Assembly (NCBI RefSeq): GCF_027533505.1 | Contig: NZ_JAPZUB010000010.1 | Span: 1 to 64,000 of the forward strand | Source: Flavobacterium sp. | GTDB lineage: Bacteria; Bacteroidota; Bacteroidia; Flavobacteriales; Flavobacteriaceae | Length of the DNA stretch: 64,000 bases | Direction of reading: 5' to 3' | In this document: piece by piece, positions 1 to 10,069 of the stretch | How the letters are laid out: each line of letters starts with the position of its first letter | How positions within the stretch are numbered: the first letter of the stretch is position 1 | Translations under genes and position numbers: made by a program | The notes under the pieces: model-generated | Told to the model about the DNA's origin: nothing | Seen by the model: only the letters and a program-made list of their open reading frames with translations | The model's database searches: none

Positions 1-154
1 GGTTTTATTTTGCCTAACATATTGCCACTATTTTATACTCAAATATACCATTTTTGGCAATAATTATCATCTATTTCTAGCTAAATTTTATTGTAATAAA
101 ATAACAATCAGGCGGTTATTTGTTTTTTAAGGGATGACTAAGTAAACCCTTTAA

Positions 155-576
155 ATGAGAAACTACTTTTTTTTAACCCTTATCTCCATTGCGCTGTTTG
201 TAGTCGCTTTTACATTTTATGTAAAAATTCAAGATGTGTTGTTGGGGACTTCTAACATAGTCTACGGCGCGATGAAAACACAAATTTTTGATTCACTAAC
301 ATTTGGTATTTTATGGGCCGTTTTGCCATTTATCATGAATATGGTTTGGAAAAAAATGGAAGTAAAAAAAAGACAACAAAAATTGTATCTATAGGCCTTA
401 TATTACTTACAGTTTTGCTATTTACAATCACAAAAAGTTTGCTCTTGTCAACAGGCATCCAAACTGTAGAAAGTATTAACTTACCCGGCTATTTCATAGC
501 TGGCACTATCACTGGATTACTAATTATGTACATATATTTAAAGATTACAAAAAGGACTTCCGCGAGTTTAGATTAG
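155..576 (+). pseudogene. Small four-helix membrane protein, frameshifted
   Basis: Two overlapping ORFs in different frames (155..394 and 313..576) read together as one protein of about 140 residues with four hydrophobic segments, near residues 4-22, 46-64, 77-95 and 108-125 of the joined chain. The frame changes in an A-rich stretch around 'agtaaaaaaaagac' (about 360-375). The joined span is 422 bases, one short of a multiple of three, so a single lost A explains it. I do not recognise the family; membrane location is inferred from hydrophobicity only. The next three genes show the same one-base loss, so this may be a consensus error rather than real decay. Confidence 0.5.
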
Positions 577-707
577 CATTGCAAAACCGCGTAGTCTATT
601 CTCCAACTTTTTTAAAAATCGTTTGCTGAAACTCAACCAAAAGAAATACTGAACAACGTTTCGTAACAAGGCGAAGTAGCGGATGTAGCAGCACAAATTT
701 TCAATTT

Positions 708-748
708 AGCACTGAACCCGCCATTTTGCTAAACTGCTGTTATAGGGT
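708..748. other. attC-like or dispersed flavobacterial motif
   Basis: The stretch containing 'cccgccattttgctaaac' and 'ctgttatagggtg' lies just past the 3' end of the methyltransferase. Very similar strings recur between small accessory genes in flavobacterial genomes as I remember them. The end 'gttatag' is loosely like the GTTRRRY core of integron attC sites. I see no integrase and no second clear copy here, so this is only a pointer to a possible cassette boundary. Confidence 0.2.
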
Positions 749-1380
749 GTTTTTCTTTTTCGCTATTAGTATTGTATGTATGTCAAATTCTGCTTCTGAA
801 ATTTTGTACTTCACTTTAAATGTTTTTATTTCTTCCAATTTGAACTTATTCAGTTGTTCTTTTATGTTGTCCAATTGATAGTAATTAAAATATACTCGTC
901 CGCCACTACCAACTTAAAATCCGATTGGTCTGGCGCTCCTTCTACGAAACTTAAATATATCAAGCCATTGTCCCGTAACAAATCGTAAGAGTTAGATATT
1001 AGTTCTTTGCATTCTGTCTGCGATAAATATGGCAAACAAAATCCGCCAATAATTCCGTCAAATTTCGTGTCAAGAATGTTAATTTGTCGACAGTCCATAA
1101 TAGCAAAACGTGCCGTCGGATTGTTCTGTTTTGCAAGTTCTACCATATTTGGTGCTATGTCAATGCCGAAAATTTCAAAGTCAGGTCTTTTAGATAAAAG
1201 ATATTTTGTAATGTTTCCAGGTCCGCAACCGATTTCCAAAATTTTTGCTTTGGGTTTGTCGATAAAAGTACAGATAAAGTCGTAGGTGTCATTATACAAG
1301 TCCAAATCCATAAACTTGTCTTGGTATAATGAAGCAATTTTGTTCCAAGTGTCAAATGTTTCTTTGTATCTGTCCATCAT
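740..1380 (-). pseudogene. Class I SAM-dependent methyltransferase, frameshifted near C-terminus
   Basis: The main ORF (862..1380, 172 aa) has the Rossmann SAM-binding motif 'ILEIGCGPGNITKYLL' near residues 45-60, the acidic 'FGIDIAPNMVELA' strand and the 'RFAIMDCRQI' segment. Small methyltransferases of this type run about 210 aa. The missing tail is present in another frame: after 'SDFK' the sequence continues 'GSGGRVYFNYYQLDN' and ends at a stop at 740. The span of 641 bases fits one deleted base near 905-915. The substrate cannot be told from the sequence. It is either a recently broken gene or an intact gene with a base-calling error. Confidence 0.7.
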
Positions 1381-1473
1381 TGGTTTGTCGTCTTTTAAAA
1401 TGCCCTATACCATTAAGATATGCCTTATTCGCAAACCTTATGTTCAGTAGATTGCCCCATTAAGAATTACCCC

Positions 1474-1488
1474 ACCTGCCTGGCAGGT
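1474..1488. repeat. Short perfect inverted repeat
   Basis: 'acctgcctggcaggt' is a 7-bp perfect inverted repeat around a single central base, between the methyltransferase and the phosphatase gene end. It has no T-run, so it is not a clear terminator. It may be a small dispersed palindrome. Confidence 0.4.
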
Positions 1489-1507
1489 TGCCGCATTGCA
1501 AACTAAC

Positions 1508-2088
1508 TTACTTCTCCCCTTTTGTGCTGCGGGGTTTGTAATTCTTTAAGTATTCGCCTTTCGGGGTGCCGTGATCAAATGAGCTAAACTGCACTGGGAA
1601 AGCGGCTTTTTTTCGCGCTTCATCGGGTGTCCATCCTTCATATTCGATACGATATAACGCCGAATACATTTGCGCACGACCAATGCCATGGTAACAATGC
1701 AAAAGCACCGGATAATTGGTCGAATCATCCATGATGGCAAAAACGTTTTCAAATTTTCCTCATTGGGCACTTGATCCGAGCCGTTGTTGAAGTACTTTAC
1801 GCCTTTTATTTTGGCCACCGCATCGCGTTCGGCAATTAATTCTTCCGGTAATTCAGGATTGTTGATTGTATCGCCCGTACCGGGAAAACGCAAATCGACG
1901 ATGGATTTAATCCCATACGCTTCCACATAGTCTTTGATTTCATCGGGTGGAATTACCCCACTTTTATAAACCTTTCCTTCCGTGATGGCCATAAAATTAT
2001 GGTTGATGTGACGGTCATACACGTATTTTCCGGTAGCCATTAATGCTACGGTAAGAAGAACAAGGCCAATTTTAGTTCGTAAACGCAT
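1508..2088 (-). pseudogene. Membrane-anchored tyrosine/dual-specificity phosphatase, frameshifted
   Basis: ORF 1546..2088 gives the N-terminal half: a hydrophobic anchor at residues 5-20, then 'YKSGVIPPDEI' and 'IKSIVDLRF', typical of bacterial protein tyrosine phosphatases. ORF 1508..1732 gives the catalytic half with the CX5R loop 'HCYHGIGR'. Joined, they make a protein of about 193 aa. The frame breaks near 1740 at a T-run ('gttttt' on the coding strand), and the 581-base span is one base short. The start is 3 bp after the stop of the sulfatase-type gene, suggesting one transcript. The phosphatase domain faces the periplasm if the N-terminus is an anchor or signal. Confidence 0.75.
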
Positions 2089-2091
2089 GAC

Positions 2092-4019
2092 TTAGTTGGA
2101 TTTTGAGGTTAGTTTTTTATCAATAATTCGTTCCATATAATCTTGTAAAAAAGCCTTACAGCGCAGTTCCAGCTGGTTCATTTCGGCATTGCGTTGCTTG
2201 ATTAAGTTGGTTTTTAGCGCATAATCGTCTTTATGGTAAAAACCAACAGCCTTTTCCCCATCAAAAGTACAAATATAATTGCCACTCATCATTTGATACA
2301 AATCCGAAGCATACCGCATCACAAACGGTGGCACCTTGGGATCGCCCAAAAGACTTCGGCCCCAGCTGCGAAAGGGTTTGTCGTAACCAATCATATCCAT
2401 GAGCGTTGGGAAAATATCGATTTGCTGCGCCCAATCGCGGTTCACCCCTTTGTAGGTATGCTTAGGGGTATAAAATAAGATAGGAACGGTATGCGCGTAT
2501 TGATCGTTATAGTACAAATCATAGTGAATCAAATTATCGTGATCGGCTACCAATACAAAATTGTATTTTGATACCACGGCTGCTTTTGGGCTGCTTTAAA
2601 AAACTGTTTCAACGCATAATCCGTGTAGCCTATGGTTTGGTGAATGGGACTATCCCCTTTGGGAAACTTCCCTTTGTATTTTTCGGGGACAACATACGGT
2701 TCATGCGAAAAAACCGAAAACAAGGTCGCCATAAACGGTTGCTTTTTGGCCGAGATTGTTCGGTTAAAATACTGGAAAAAGGGTTCGTCCCAAATGCCCC
2801 ATACGCCATCGAAATCGGCATCATTACCGTACTCATTTTTACCGTAATAATGGTCAAAACCTAAAATGTTACTAAACCCTAAAAATCCCATGGAGCCGTT
2901 GGGCGCACTATGAAAAAAGGAGGTGTCATACCCTTCACTATTTAAAATGGAAACCAAGGATTCAATTTTTTGTTTGGGATACGGCGACGAGGTAAAGGCA
3001 TCTTTAAATGAGAGAATGCCCGACAACACCGACGACATCCCGTGAATTGACTTGTATCCATTGGCATAGCCGCGTGTGAAAATCAAACTGTGTTGGGCCA
3101 ACGAATCCACAAACGGCGCATACCCACGGTAGCCGGGAATTTTTTCATGGGTATTGAAAGAACTAATATATTCTCTTCCAAAACTCTCTAAAATCAGCAC
3201 CACAATATTGGGTCGGGTTTGGGGACGGTTTTGGTACTGTTTGATGGGAACAAGTAACGAATCTACTACAGCTTTATCGACCAAGTTCACCTTTTTAAAC
3301 GTATTGGCATTCCAGGTTCGAATGACGGCAAAAGGGGTATTCAACACAAAATCGGCTTGCGAGGCATCGGTCACAAAGCGATTGGCATCAATCATGTTGA
3401 TGGGACGCGTACTTTTACGAAAATCGCCTCGAATCCCACCCACACACAACACACAGACGAGCAAAAAAGTAGCGGTTGAGGCAAAAAAGTATTTTAAAGT
3501 ATATTTTTGTTGATGAGGCTTAACTTTTTGTTTTCCATAGAGATAAATCCATAAAAATAGTAACCCAAAAAACCACACGAAAACATGCCAATAGTTCACC
3601 AAAAAATTCCCCATCAACGCTGCTTTGTTACTTTCATGTTCCAAAATATCCAACGATGCTCGGGTGCTGCGATTGAACGAGTAGCGGTAATACACCAAAT
3701 CCACAAAATTCAATGCATAAAAAAGGGCATTGGTGGAAAAGTATAGTATTTTAAGTCCAAGCTGATACGATTTTCGCGTGTTCACCCCAAAAGGAAGGAT
3801 CGAAAAAACGATAAACAACGCATTGGCATAGAGGATCGCTGTAGTATCAAACGCCAAACCGTGATAGGCCAAGGGAACCAATTCGGTCCAAGACTCGATT
3901 CGAATTAAATTGGGATTATAGGCAAAAAATAAAAAACGAACCCCCATATAAAACAGGTAGGCCAGAAAAATCCTGTATGCCAATACTTTATATTCGTTGT
4001 ACCGCGGAAATCGTTGCAT
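2092..4019 (-). pseudogene. LTA synthase-family sulfatase-like membrane protein, frameshifted
   Basis: ORF 2547..4019 (490 aa) holds five N-terminal membrane segments and the start of an alkaline-phosphatase/sulfatase fold ('NIVVLILESFGREYISSF', 'NGYKSIHGMSSVLSG'). ORF 2092..2577 supplies the rest of the fold ('VLVADHDNLIHYD', 'TPKHTYKGVN'). Restoring one T in 'acaattttgta' near 2570 joins them as 'NTIFVLVADH', a usual family motif, giving about 642 aa. In Gram-negatives this family usually transfers phosphoglycerol or phosphoethanolamine groups to envelope glycans or lipids; the substrate here is unknown. It appears co-transcribed with the downstream phosphatase. Confidence 0.8.
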
Positions 4020-4134
4020 AGAAAGGGTTGTCGAAATCGAAGCAAAACTACAAATTTGTATTTTATGGTCGGTATAGATTAAAAATTAATTGTAAAAGCA
4101 GTCGATTTTAATTAATTTGCAAGAAAAATTGACT

Positions 4135-5913
4135 ATGCAAACGATAAGCCGACTATTTGACTTTCCTTACTATCAGTTGTCTAAAAACAACAAAGCCGAT
4201 TGTTTGGTAACCAAGTATGGGAATGAATGGGTTAAAACCTCCACGCAAGAATATATCAACCAAGCCAATACGGTTTCAAGAGCGTTGTTGCGTTTGGGCG
4301 TGAAAAAAAATGATAAAATAGCCCTAATCTCCTCTACCAACCGAACCGAATGGAACATATGTGATATTGGTATTTTGCAAACTGGGGCGCAAACCGTGCC
4401 TATTTATCCGACGATTGCTGCAGAGGATTATGCCTACATCTTAAATCACTCTGAATCGCAATACTGTTTGGTTTCGGATGCTGTCGTTTTTGAAAAAATA
4501 AGTCAAATCCGCAGTCAGGTCCCCCATTTAAAAGAAGTGTATGCCTTTGACGATCTTTCGGATTGTACTTCTTGGAAAAGTTTGTTGGAGTTAGGAGCCG
4601 ATGCTTCCAATCAATCCGAAGTGGAGCAACGCATGAATGAAGTACAAACCACCGATTTGGCTACGATAATTTATACTTCTGGTACCACCGGGAAACCCAA
4701 AGGTGTGATGTTGTCGCATCAAAATATTGTCTCCAATGTGATTGACAGTGCGGAGCGGATTCCTTTTGAAGAAGGAAAGAGTCGTGCCCTTAGTTTCTTA
4801 CCGGTTTGCCATATTTTTGAGCGGATGATATTGTACATTTATCAGTATTACTCCGTTTCCATTTATTTTGCCGAAAACATTGAAAAACTATCGGACAATA
4901 TTAAAGAGGTAAAACCCAATGTATTTTCAGTCGTTCCGCGTTTGTTGGAAAAAGTATACGACAAAATTTACCAAAAAGGAGCCGAATTAACAGGAATCAA
5001 AAAGGCCTTGTTCTTTTGGGCGCTGAATCTTGGGTTGCGTTACGAACCCTATGGCGCTAATGGGGCGTGGTATGAGTTTCAACTCAAATTAGCCCGAAAA
5101 CTCATTTTTAGCAAATGGAAAGAAGGGTTGGGCGGCGAATTGAATGTAATGGTTTCGGGAAGTGCCGCTTTGCAACATCGATTGATTCGTGTATTTGCCG
5201 CAGCAGGAATGCCGGTTATGGAAGGGTATGGTTTGACCGAAACGTCGCCTGTAATCTCCGTAAACGATCAGAAAAACTTTGGATTTAAAGTGGGAAGTGT
5301 CGGACGCGTGATTCCAAATGTTACGGTAAAAATTGCTGAAGATGGTGAGATTTTATGCAAAGGCCCCAATGTCATGATGGGCTATTATAAAGACCCTGTA
5401 TTGACAGGAGAAGTCTTGAAAGACGGATATTTCCACACGGGCGATATAGGAGAAATTGATAAAATGGGCTTTTTGCGCATTACCGATCGTAAAAAGGAAA
5501 TGTTTAAAACCTCTGGAGGAAAATACATTGCGCCACAAATGATTGAAAATGCCATGAAACAATCGTTTTTTATTGAACAAATCATGGTGATTGGCGATGG
5601 TGAAAAAATGCCGGCTGCGTTAATTCAACCGAGTTTTGACTTTATTCGAGAATGGGCTAAACGCCACAATGAAACGGTGGGTACAACCCCAGAAGAAATT
5701 GCTCAAAATCCGCAAGTTAAAGCCCGAATTCAAGAGGAAGTCGATAAAATCAATGAACGTTTTGGAAATTGGGAACGCATCAAAAAATTTGAGCTTACGC
5801 CTACCCTTTGGAGTATTGATGGCGGGGAATTAACCCCTACTTTAAAATTAAAACGCAAGGCCATCAAAGAGAAATACCAGCACCTTTACGATGCTATTTA
5901 TCGGGAGGAGTAA
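4135..5913 (+). CDS. Long-chain fatty-acid-CoA ligase (AMP-binding)
   Basis: This adenylate-forming enzyme activates a fatty acid to acyl-CoA through an acyl-AMP intermediate. Visible motifs are the P-loop 'TSGTTGKPKGVMLSHQN' (about residue 180), the A5-type 'YGLTETSP', the 'GYFHTGDIG' motif and the C-terminal 'DRKKEMFKTSGGKYIAP' hinge region. At 592 aa it is the normal size for bacterial and mitochondrial-type long-chain ligases. The ORF track begins at an upstream TTG; I prefer the ATG at 4135 because conserved sequence begins right after it. A strong terminator follows. It stands alone between divergent and convergent neighbours. Confidence 0.9.
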   Translation: MQTISRLFDFPYYQLSKNNKADCLVTKYGNEWVKTSTQEYINQANTVSRALLRLGVKKNDKIALISSTNRTEWNICDIGILQTGAQTVPIYPTIAAEDYAYILNHSESQYCLVSDAVVFEKISQIRSQVPHLKEVYAFDDLSDCTSWKSLLELGADASNQSEVEQRMNEVQTTDLATIIYTSGTTGKPKGVMLSHQNIVSNVIDSAERIPFEEGKSRALSFLPVCHIFERMILYIYQYYSVSIYFAENIEKLSDNIKEVKPNVFSVVPRLLEKVYDKIYQKGAELTGIKKALFFWALNLGLRYEPYGANGAWYEFQLKLARKLIFSKWKEGLGGELNVMVSGSAALQHRLIRVFAAAGMPVMEGYGLTETSPVISVNDQKNFGFKVGSVGRVIPNVTVKIAEDGEILCKGPNVMMGYYKDPVLTGEVLKDGYFHTGDIGEIDKMGFLRITDRKKEMFKTSGGKYIAPQMIENAMKQSFFIEQIMVIGDGEKMPAALIQPSFDFIREWAKRHNETVGTTPEEIAQNPQVKARIQEEVDKINERFGNWERIKKFELTPTLWSIDGGELTPTLKLKRKAIKEKYQHLYDAIYREE

Positions 5914-5941
5914 CCGAAAACGAACCCGCATAAGCCGATGA

Positions 5942-5981
5942 AGCACCTATCTTGAAACCTCAAAATAGGTGCTTTTTTTTA
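5942..5981. terminator. Intrinsic terminator after acyl-CoA ligase
   Basis: A 9-bp stem, 'agcacctat' pairing with 'ataggtgct', is followed by a run of eight T. It ends the rightward ligase transcript and overlaps the first bases of the convergent GH127 gene end. The A-rich opposite flank is weak, so it works mainly on the plus strand. Confidence 0.85.
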
Positions 5982-7907
5982 CTCATTGGCCCTTGTATTT
6001 ATAGCTTTGGGAAAGGCTACTTGTCTCAAAATGGTCTCAGCCATAGGAACTAAAACATGTTTCTCTTCACGCTTCTTAAGGGGATTCCACAAACGTACTT
6101 CCATTCCTCTTTTACTCATAATGGGAGAAAAATCTATCGCCTCATAAACCCTTTTCTCTTTTGCCTCATAATACTTATCTTTAAATTTTGAGCTGTAGTT
6201 TCGCCCCAACTTCATTTTTGATGCCACAGACAACGCATACACTTGAGGACCGTATTGATAGACAACTTCACCTTGTTGGGTGTAGTGAATTTTAGGAGCC
6301 GTTTTCCATGTAAAAGAGAATGAATCATTCGGTTGAAAAACACGTTGCACCACATAATAATCGCCTTCCGTTCTTATCGTTTCATTGGTTTCAAGTTGAG
6401 ACACCCAATTTGGTTTTCGAAGGTAAAATGTCAATGTAATCGGCGTTGAAGTAGTAACTCGATAAGTAAATGCAAAATTTTGAGGATATTGTGTTTGATT
6501 TTCTAAAATAACCTTTTGTCCTTGCACCTCATACGCTAATCGGAACGGTAGGGGTACATGGATGTAAAGGTGTCCCAATTCATTTTGCATGCCGATATTT
6601 TGAATTAAGTACGGTAAAAAGCGACCCGCATTGGGCGTGCAGCAAACGGCCACGTCTTGATGAACTGCCGAATATTTGTATCGCGTTTGAATCCGATCAG
6701 GTTCCGATTCTCCATTACGTGTTCCGTCCATTACCCACGAATTGTCCGTTTTCAAATAGGCAATCCCTTCATGATTAGGATGACGTGCTCCTAATCCTGC
6801 ATTGAAAAAAAGTTGCTCCATTTGAGCTGCCCATTTCGCTTCGCCCGTTTTTTGTAACAATTGTGCTAAACTGTCCAGTAACTCTTGTAAGGAACAATAT
6901 TCGTATCCAGTATTTGTTGCATCGGCTATACGACCTGCAATCCATTCATCACCAATAGCTCCTCCCGAAGTAGTAATCGACTTGTTGACTTGTTCCAAAT
7001 ACCGTGAAAGCATCAACGAATAGTTGGAAGCATTGGCCGTGTAAGCCGCTACGGCTAATGGTCGAATATGTTCGTACACATGAACTCCATGACCTTGTAA
7101 AGTAAAATCCGGCATTTGAATGCGTTGGAGTTGCGCATCCGACTCCGACTGATTACTGTTGGCATAGGATTGATATAAAAATAACGCATACTGACGGTAC
7201 TCGGGTTGTTTTGTTTTACGATACATATAATCCAATATATCGGTAAAGGTTAACCCATGGGATACACCTCCATTGAAGGCATTGCCTGTATCAAAAGGAT
7301 GCGAATTGCCCATAGGATAATTTTGCATCACATTGGTTACTGCACGCGTTATGGCTTGAAATACCTTTTCATCGCCAGTAGCTTCGTAGTAGGCAACGAG
7401 TCCACGAAGTAAGGTGGTTTTTGCCCAAAGTTCCCCATTCTCTGATTGAAAATTATAACGGGTTTGTGGGTCATAAATACCTAAATAGCCATCTGCATCT
7501 TGTGACGCTAAGATATGTCGAATGTAGGCCGCTACTTTGGGGGAATGGCTCGTATTTTGAGTTAAAAAAACATGGCGAATATACCCGTCCCACCAATTGG
7601 ATTGGGTTTCACTATTCCACCATTTGTATTGATCATCCCCTGCCGCGTCCCCTGATTTTAAATTGCCCAAGTCTTTGGCTTTGCTGTTTTTTCCCAAACG
7701 TTGTGTGGTATAAATTGAATCTTTAAAAAGAGTGGGGACCAACTGATCCAATTGACCAACATAATGCTCTAAATCTTGTTGCATGTACGACAATACCCAT
7801 CCTTGCGGTTGAATACGACCGAACGGTAAAGGCTGAAGTACTTCTGGTTTAAAATTACTTTGGGCGAGGGCAACGGTTGCCCATAAAAAGAAGATTATTT
7901 TTCGCAT
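5979..7907 (-). CDS. Secreted GH127-type (DUF1680) beta-L-arabinofuranosidase-like hydrolase
   Basis: An N-terminal signal peptide ('MRKIIFFLWATVALAQS') precedes an (alpha/alpha)6-barrel of the DUF1680 family. The zinc-thiolate features of GH127 can be seen: 'TGYEYCSLQELLDS' with Glu/Cys and the Cys pair in 'VAVCCTPNAGRFLPYL'. The 642-aa length is normal. Known members release terminal beta-L-arabinofuranose or related sugars; the true substrate is not readable. It overlaps the upstream GH92 gene by 13 bp and is last in a leftward operon that includes a sugar porter, so export and breakdown of a complex glycan followed by sugar uptake is the likely context. Confidence 0.8.
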   Translation of the reverse strand: MRKIIFFLWATVALAQSNFKPEVLQPLPFGRIQPQGWVLSYMQQDLEHYVGQLDQLVPTLFKDSIYTTQRLGKNSKAKDLGNLKSGDAAGDDQYKWWNSETQSNWWDGYIRHVFLTQNTSHSPKVAAYIRHILASQDADGYLGIYDPQTRYNFQSENGELWAKTTLLRGLVAYYEATGDEKVFQAITRAVTNVMQNYPMGNSHPFDTGNAFNGGVSHGLTFTDILDYMYRKTKQPEYRQYALFLYQSYANSNQSESDAQLQRIQMPDFTLQGHGVHVYEHIRPLAVAAYTANASNYSLMLSRYLEQVNKSITTSGGAIGDEWIAGRIADATNTGYEYCSLQELLDSLAQLLQKTGEAKWAAQMEQLFFNAGLGARHPNHEGIAYLKTDNSWVMDGTRNGESEPDRIQTRYKYSAVHQDVAVCCTPNAGRFLPYLIQNIGMQNELGHLYIHVPLPFRLAYEVQGQKVILENQTQYPQNFAFTYRVTTSTPITLTFYLRKPNWVSQLETNETIRTEGDYYVVQRVFQPNDSFSFTWKTAPKIHYTQQGEVVYQYGPQVYALSVASKMKLGRNYSSKFKDKYYEAKEKRVYEAIDFSPIMSKRGMEVRLWNPLKKREEKHVLVPMAETILRQVAFPKAINTRANE

Positions 7908-10069
7908 GAAGTTGTCATGTTAAAGGTTAAATTTCCACCTTCAGTCAAAGAACGAAATGGGATAACTGGAGTTAGTAATGGCAATCCGTTCCATTGATAG
8001 GCTGTAGCGCCGCAGGTATTTGAAGAGAAAGAATCTGCCTTAATTGTTAATGGCTTTTTACCTGTTGTTACGATGGCTTTTTTTACTTGTGGCGCACCCA
8101 AAACAACTTCGCCTGAAGCGGGATTCACCGGATAGAACCCCAAAAGTGTACACAAATACCAAGCACTCATTTGACCGCAATCATCATTTCCAATTAACCC
8201 ATCCGGTTGGGGTTTATGAAATTCATTCATAATACGTTTTAAATACTGGTGTCCTTGCAATGGTCGATCACTGAATGCATATAAATAGGCAATATGATGA
8301 CTTGGCTCATTACCATGGGCATATTGACCAATCATTGCTTCTTGACCAAGAAATTTATTAGGGGCCACAGCAGTTGTTGTAAAAAAAGTATCCAAATGGG
8401 TGGTTAAAGCGGTTTTCCCGCCAAATAAAGCGACCACGCCATTAAGATCATGTTGCGCAGGTGTCCAAAAATATTGCCACGCATTGGCTTCGGTATAATC
8501 ACCCGGATTGTTTAATGGAGAGGTTGCTTTGAGCGGATCAAAAGGAAAACGCCAATTTCCAAATTGATCTTTCCCTCTAAAAAGGTGTGTTTCAGGATCA
8601 AATAAATTACGATAGTACTGACTCCGTTTATAAAATTGGTTCGCGGTTTCGATATCACCAATTAATTGTGCAAAATAGGCCACACACCAATCATCATACC
8701 CACTTTCTAGGGTTCGCGAAACGGATTCGTCGGGAATCAAATCAAATGGATAATACCCAAAGCGGTTATAGACTTCCCAATCGGAATGAATGTGCGAACG
8801 AGTAGACGTTTCCACCATAGCACGCAACGCCCGTTGGGTGTCTATTTGTGCAACACCATTGACATAAGCACTCACAATCATCGGGATGGCATGATTGGCA
8901 ATCATACAATAATTATCTTGCCCCCAAACGGTCCAAATAGGCAAAAACCCTTTGGCTTCATGATGCGCCAGCATGGACTCAACAAGATCGGGAATGATTT
9001 CGGGGGTTATAAGTTGCAATAATGGAAAAGCCGCACGATAGACATCCCAATTGGATAAAGTAGAGTAATATGCCCGATTTACCGCCGTTCGAATCGAATC
9101 ATCCACAGCACGATACTTCCCGTCAACATCAGCCATGTTCATGGGTTGCAATAAAAGGTGGTATAATGCCGTGTAGGCCATCACTTTCTTCGACCGTGGG
9201 GCTTTTAGCGTCAGACGATTCAAATAATTTTCCCAAGTGTCTCGATTGTTAGCATACACCCGTTGAAAATCCCAATGAGGAATCTCCGCCATCAAATTGG
9301 CTTTTGCCCCTTCCACAGCAACCGAAGACAGGGCCACTTTTATTAGCAATTCTTTGGAGGAATCGAGTTGAAAGTCAAAAGCATACAAAGGGGCCTTATC
9401 AGCCTGATTATGAGCAATACTTCGTTTGTTTTGAAAAGGTTTACTAAAGTGAATGGTAAAAAAATAAACTCGATTCACCCAGTTTTGCGTTCGACAATAC
9501 CCACTGATTACAGAGTCATTCTCAATGGTTACTTCACTAGAAATCACGAGCGGTTTTGTTTCTTTTTCATCAAAAACAAATCGAAGTCCGTGACGAAAAT
9601 CAATGCGCACATGGGCCGAACGCGAAGGATAGCGGTATCGATGAAAGGCCACCCGTTCGGAGCAGGTTAAATCGACCGTAACGCCATCATTTTTACGAAC
9701 ATGATACCACCCGGGTTTTCCCTTTTCGGAAGATTTATCATAGGACCTAGCCTTCACTGAATCGGGTTGATGGATGGGTAAAATCAAAATATCACCCAGT
9801 TCATTAATCCCAGTACCGCTGAGGCGTGTTTGTGAAAATCCGAGTAAAAGGGTATCTCGATATTGATACCCGCTGGTATGAGACCACCCCCGATCGCGAT
9901 TATCAGGTCCGGGTTGCACCATTCCAAAAGGCATCGATGGACCGGGAAAAGTATGCCCAGTACCCTCAGTACCTATAAAAACGTTGACGAAGGATGTGGT
10001 CTTCTGTCCAAATAATGAAAAACCTCCCAAAAGTAACCCGAGGAGGAGTAACCATTTTCTTAATTCCAT
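7895..10069 (-). CDS. Secreted GH92 alpha-mannosidase
   Basis: The signal peptide ('MELRKWLLLLGLLLGGFSLFGQ') is followed by the GH92 N-terminal signature 'GTGHTFPGPSMPFGMVQPG'. Further on are 'YTEANAWQYFWTPAQHD', holding the probable catalytic-acid Glu, and 'GNEPSHHIAYLY' near the C-terminus. The length of 724 aa is normal for the family. Known GH92 enzymes are calcium-dependent exo-alpha-mannosidases acting on N-glycan or yeast-type mannans. It overlaps both neighbours (10 bp with the sugar porter, 13 bp with GH127), which implies translational coupling in one operon. Confidence 0.92.
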   Translation of the reverse strand: MELRKWLLLLGLLLGGFSLFGQKTTSFVNVFIGTEGTGHTFPGPSMPFGMVQPGPDNRDRGWSHTSGYQYRDTLLLGFSQTRLSGTGINELGDILILPIHQPDSVKARSYDKSSEKGKPGWYHVRKNDGVTVDLTCSERVAFHRYRYPSRSAHVRIDFRHGLRFVFDEKETKPLVISSEVTIENDSVISGYCRTQNWVNRVYFFTIHFSKPFQNKRSIAHNQADKAPLYAFDFQLDSSKELLIKVALSSVAVEGAKANLMAEIPHWDFQRVYANNRDTWENYLNRLTLKAPRSKKVMAYTALYHLLLQPMNMADVDGKYRAVDDSIRTAVNRAYYSTLSNWDVYRAAFPLLQLITPEIIPDLVESMLAHHEAKGFLPIWTVWGQDNYCMIANHAIPMIVSAYVNGVAQIDTQRALRAMVETSTRSHIHSDWEVYNRFGYYPFDLIPDESVSRTLESGYDDWCVAYFAQLIGDIETANQFYKRSQYYRNLFDPETHLFRGKDQFGNWRFPFDPLKATSPLNNPGDYTEANAWQYFWTPAQHDLNGVVALFGGKTALTTHLDTFFTTTAVAPNKFLGQEAMIGQYAHGNEPSHHIAYLYAFSDRPLQGHQYLKRIMNEFHKPQPDGLIGNDDCGQMSAWYLCTLLGFYPVNPASGEVVLGAPQVKKAIVTTGKKPLTIKADSFSSNTCGATAYQWNGLPLLTPVIPFRSLTEGGNLTFNMTTSCEK

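Noticed and set aside
1007-1285. Plus-strand ORF over the methyltransferase and many similar antisense ORFs
   Set aside because: They are shadows opposite genes with clear family motifs and have no support of their own.
4117-4134. TTG start for the acyl-CoA ligase
   Set aside because: The ATG six codons later fits the family N-terminus better; similar TTG or GTG starts were set aside for the Nudix, receiver-Crp, CmdT-like and helicase genes.
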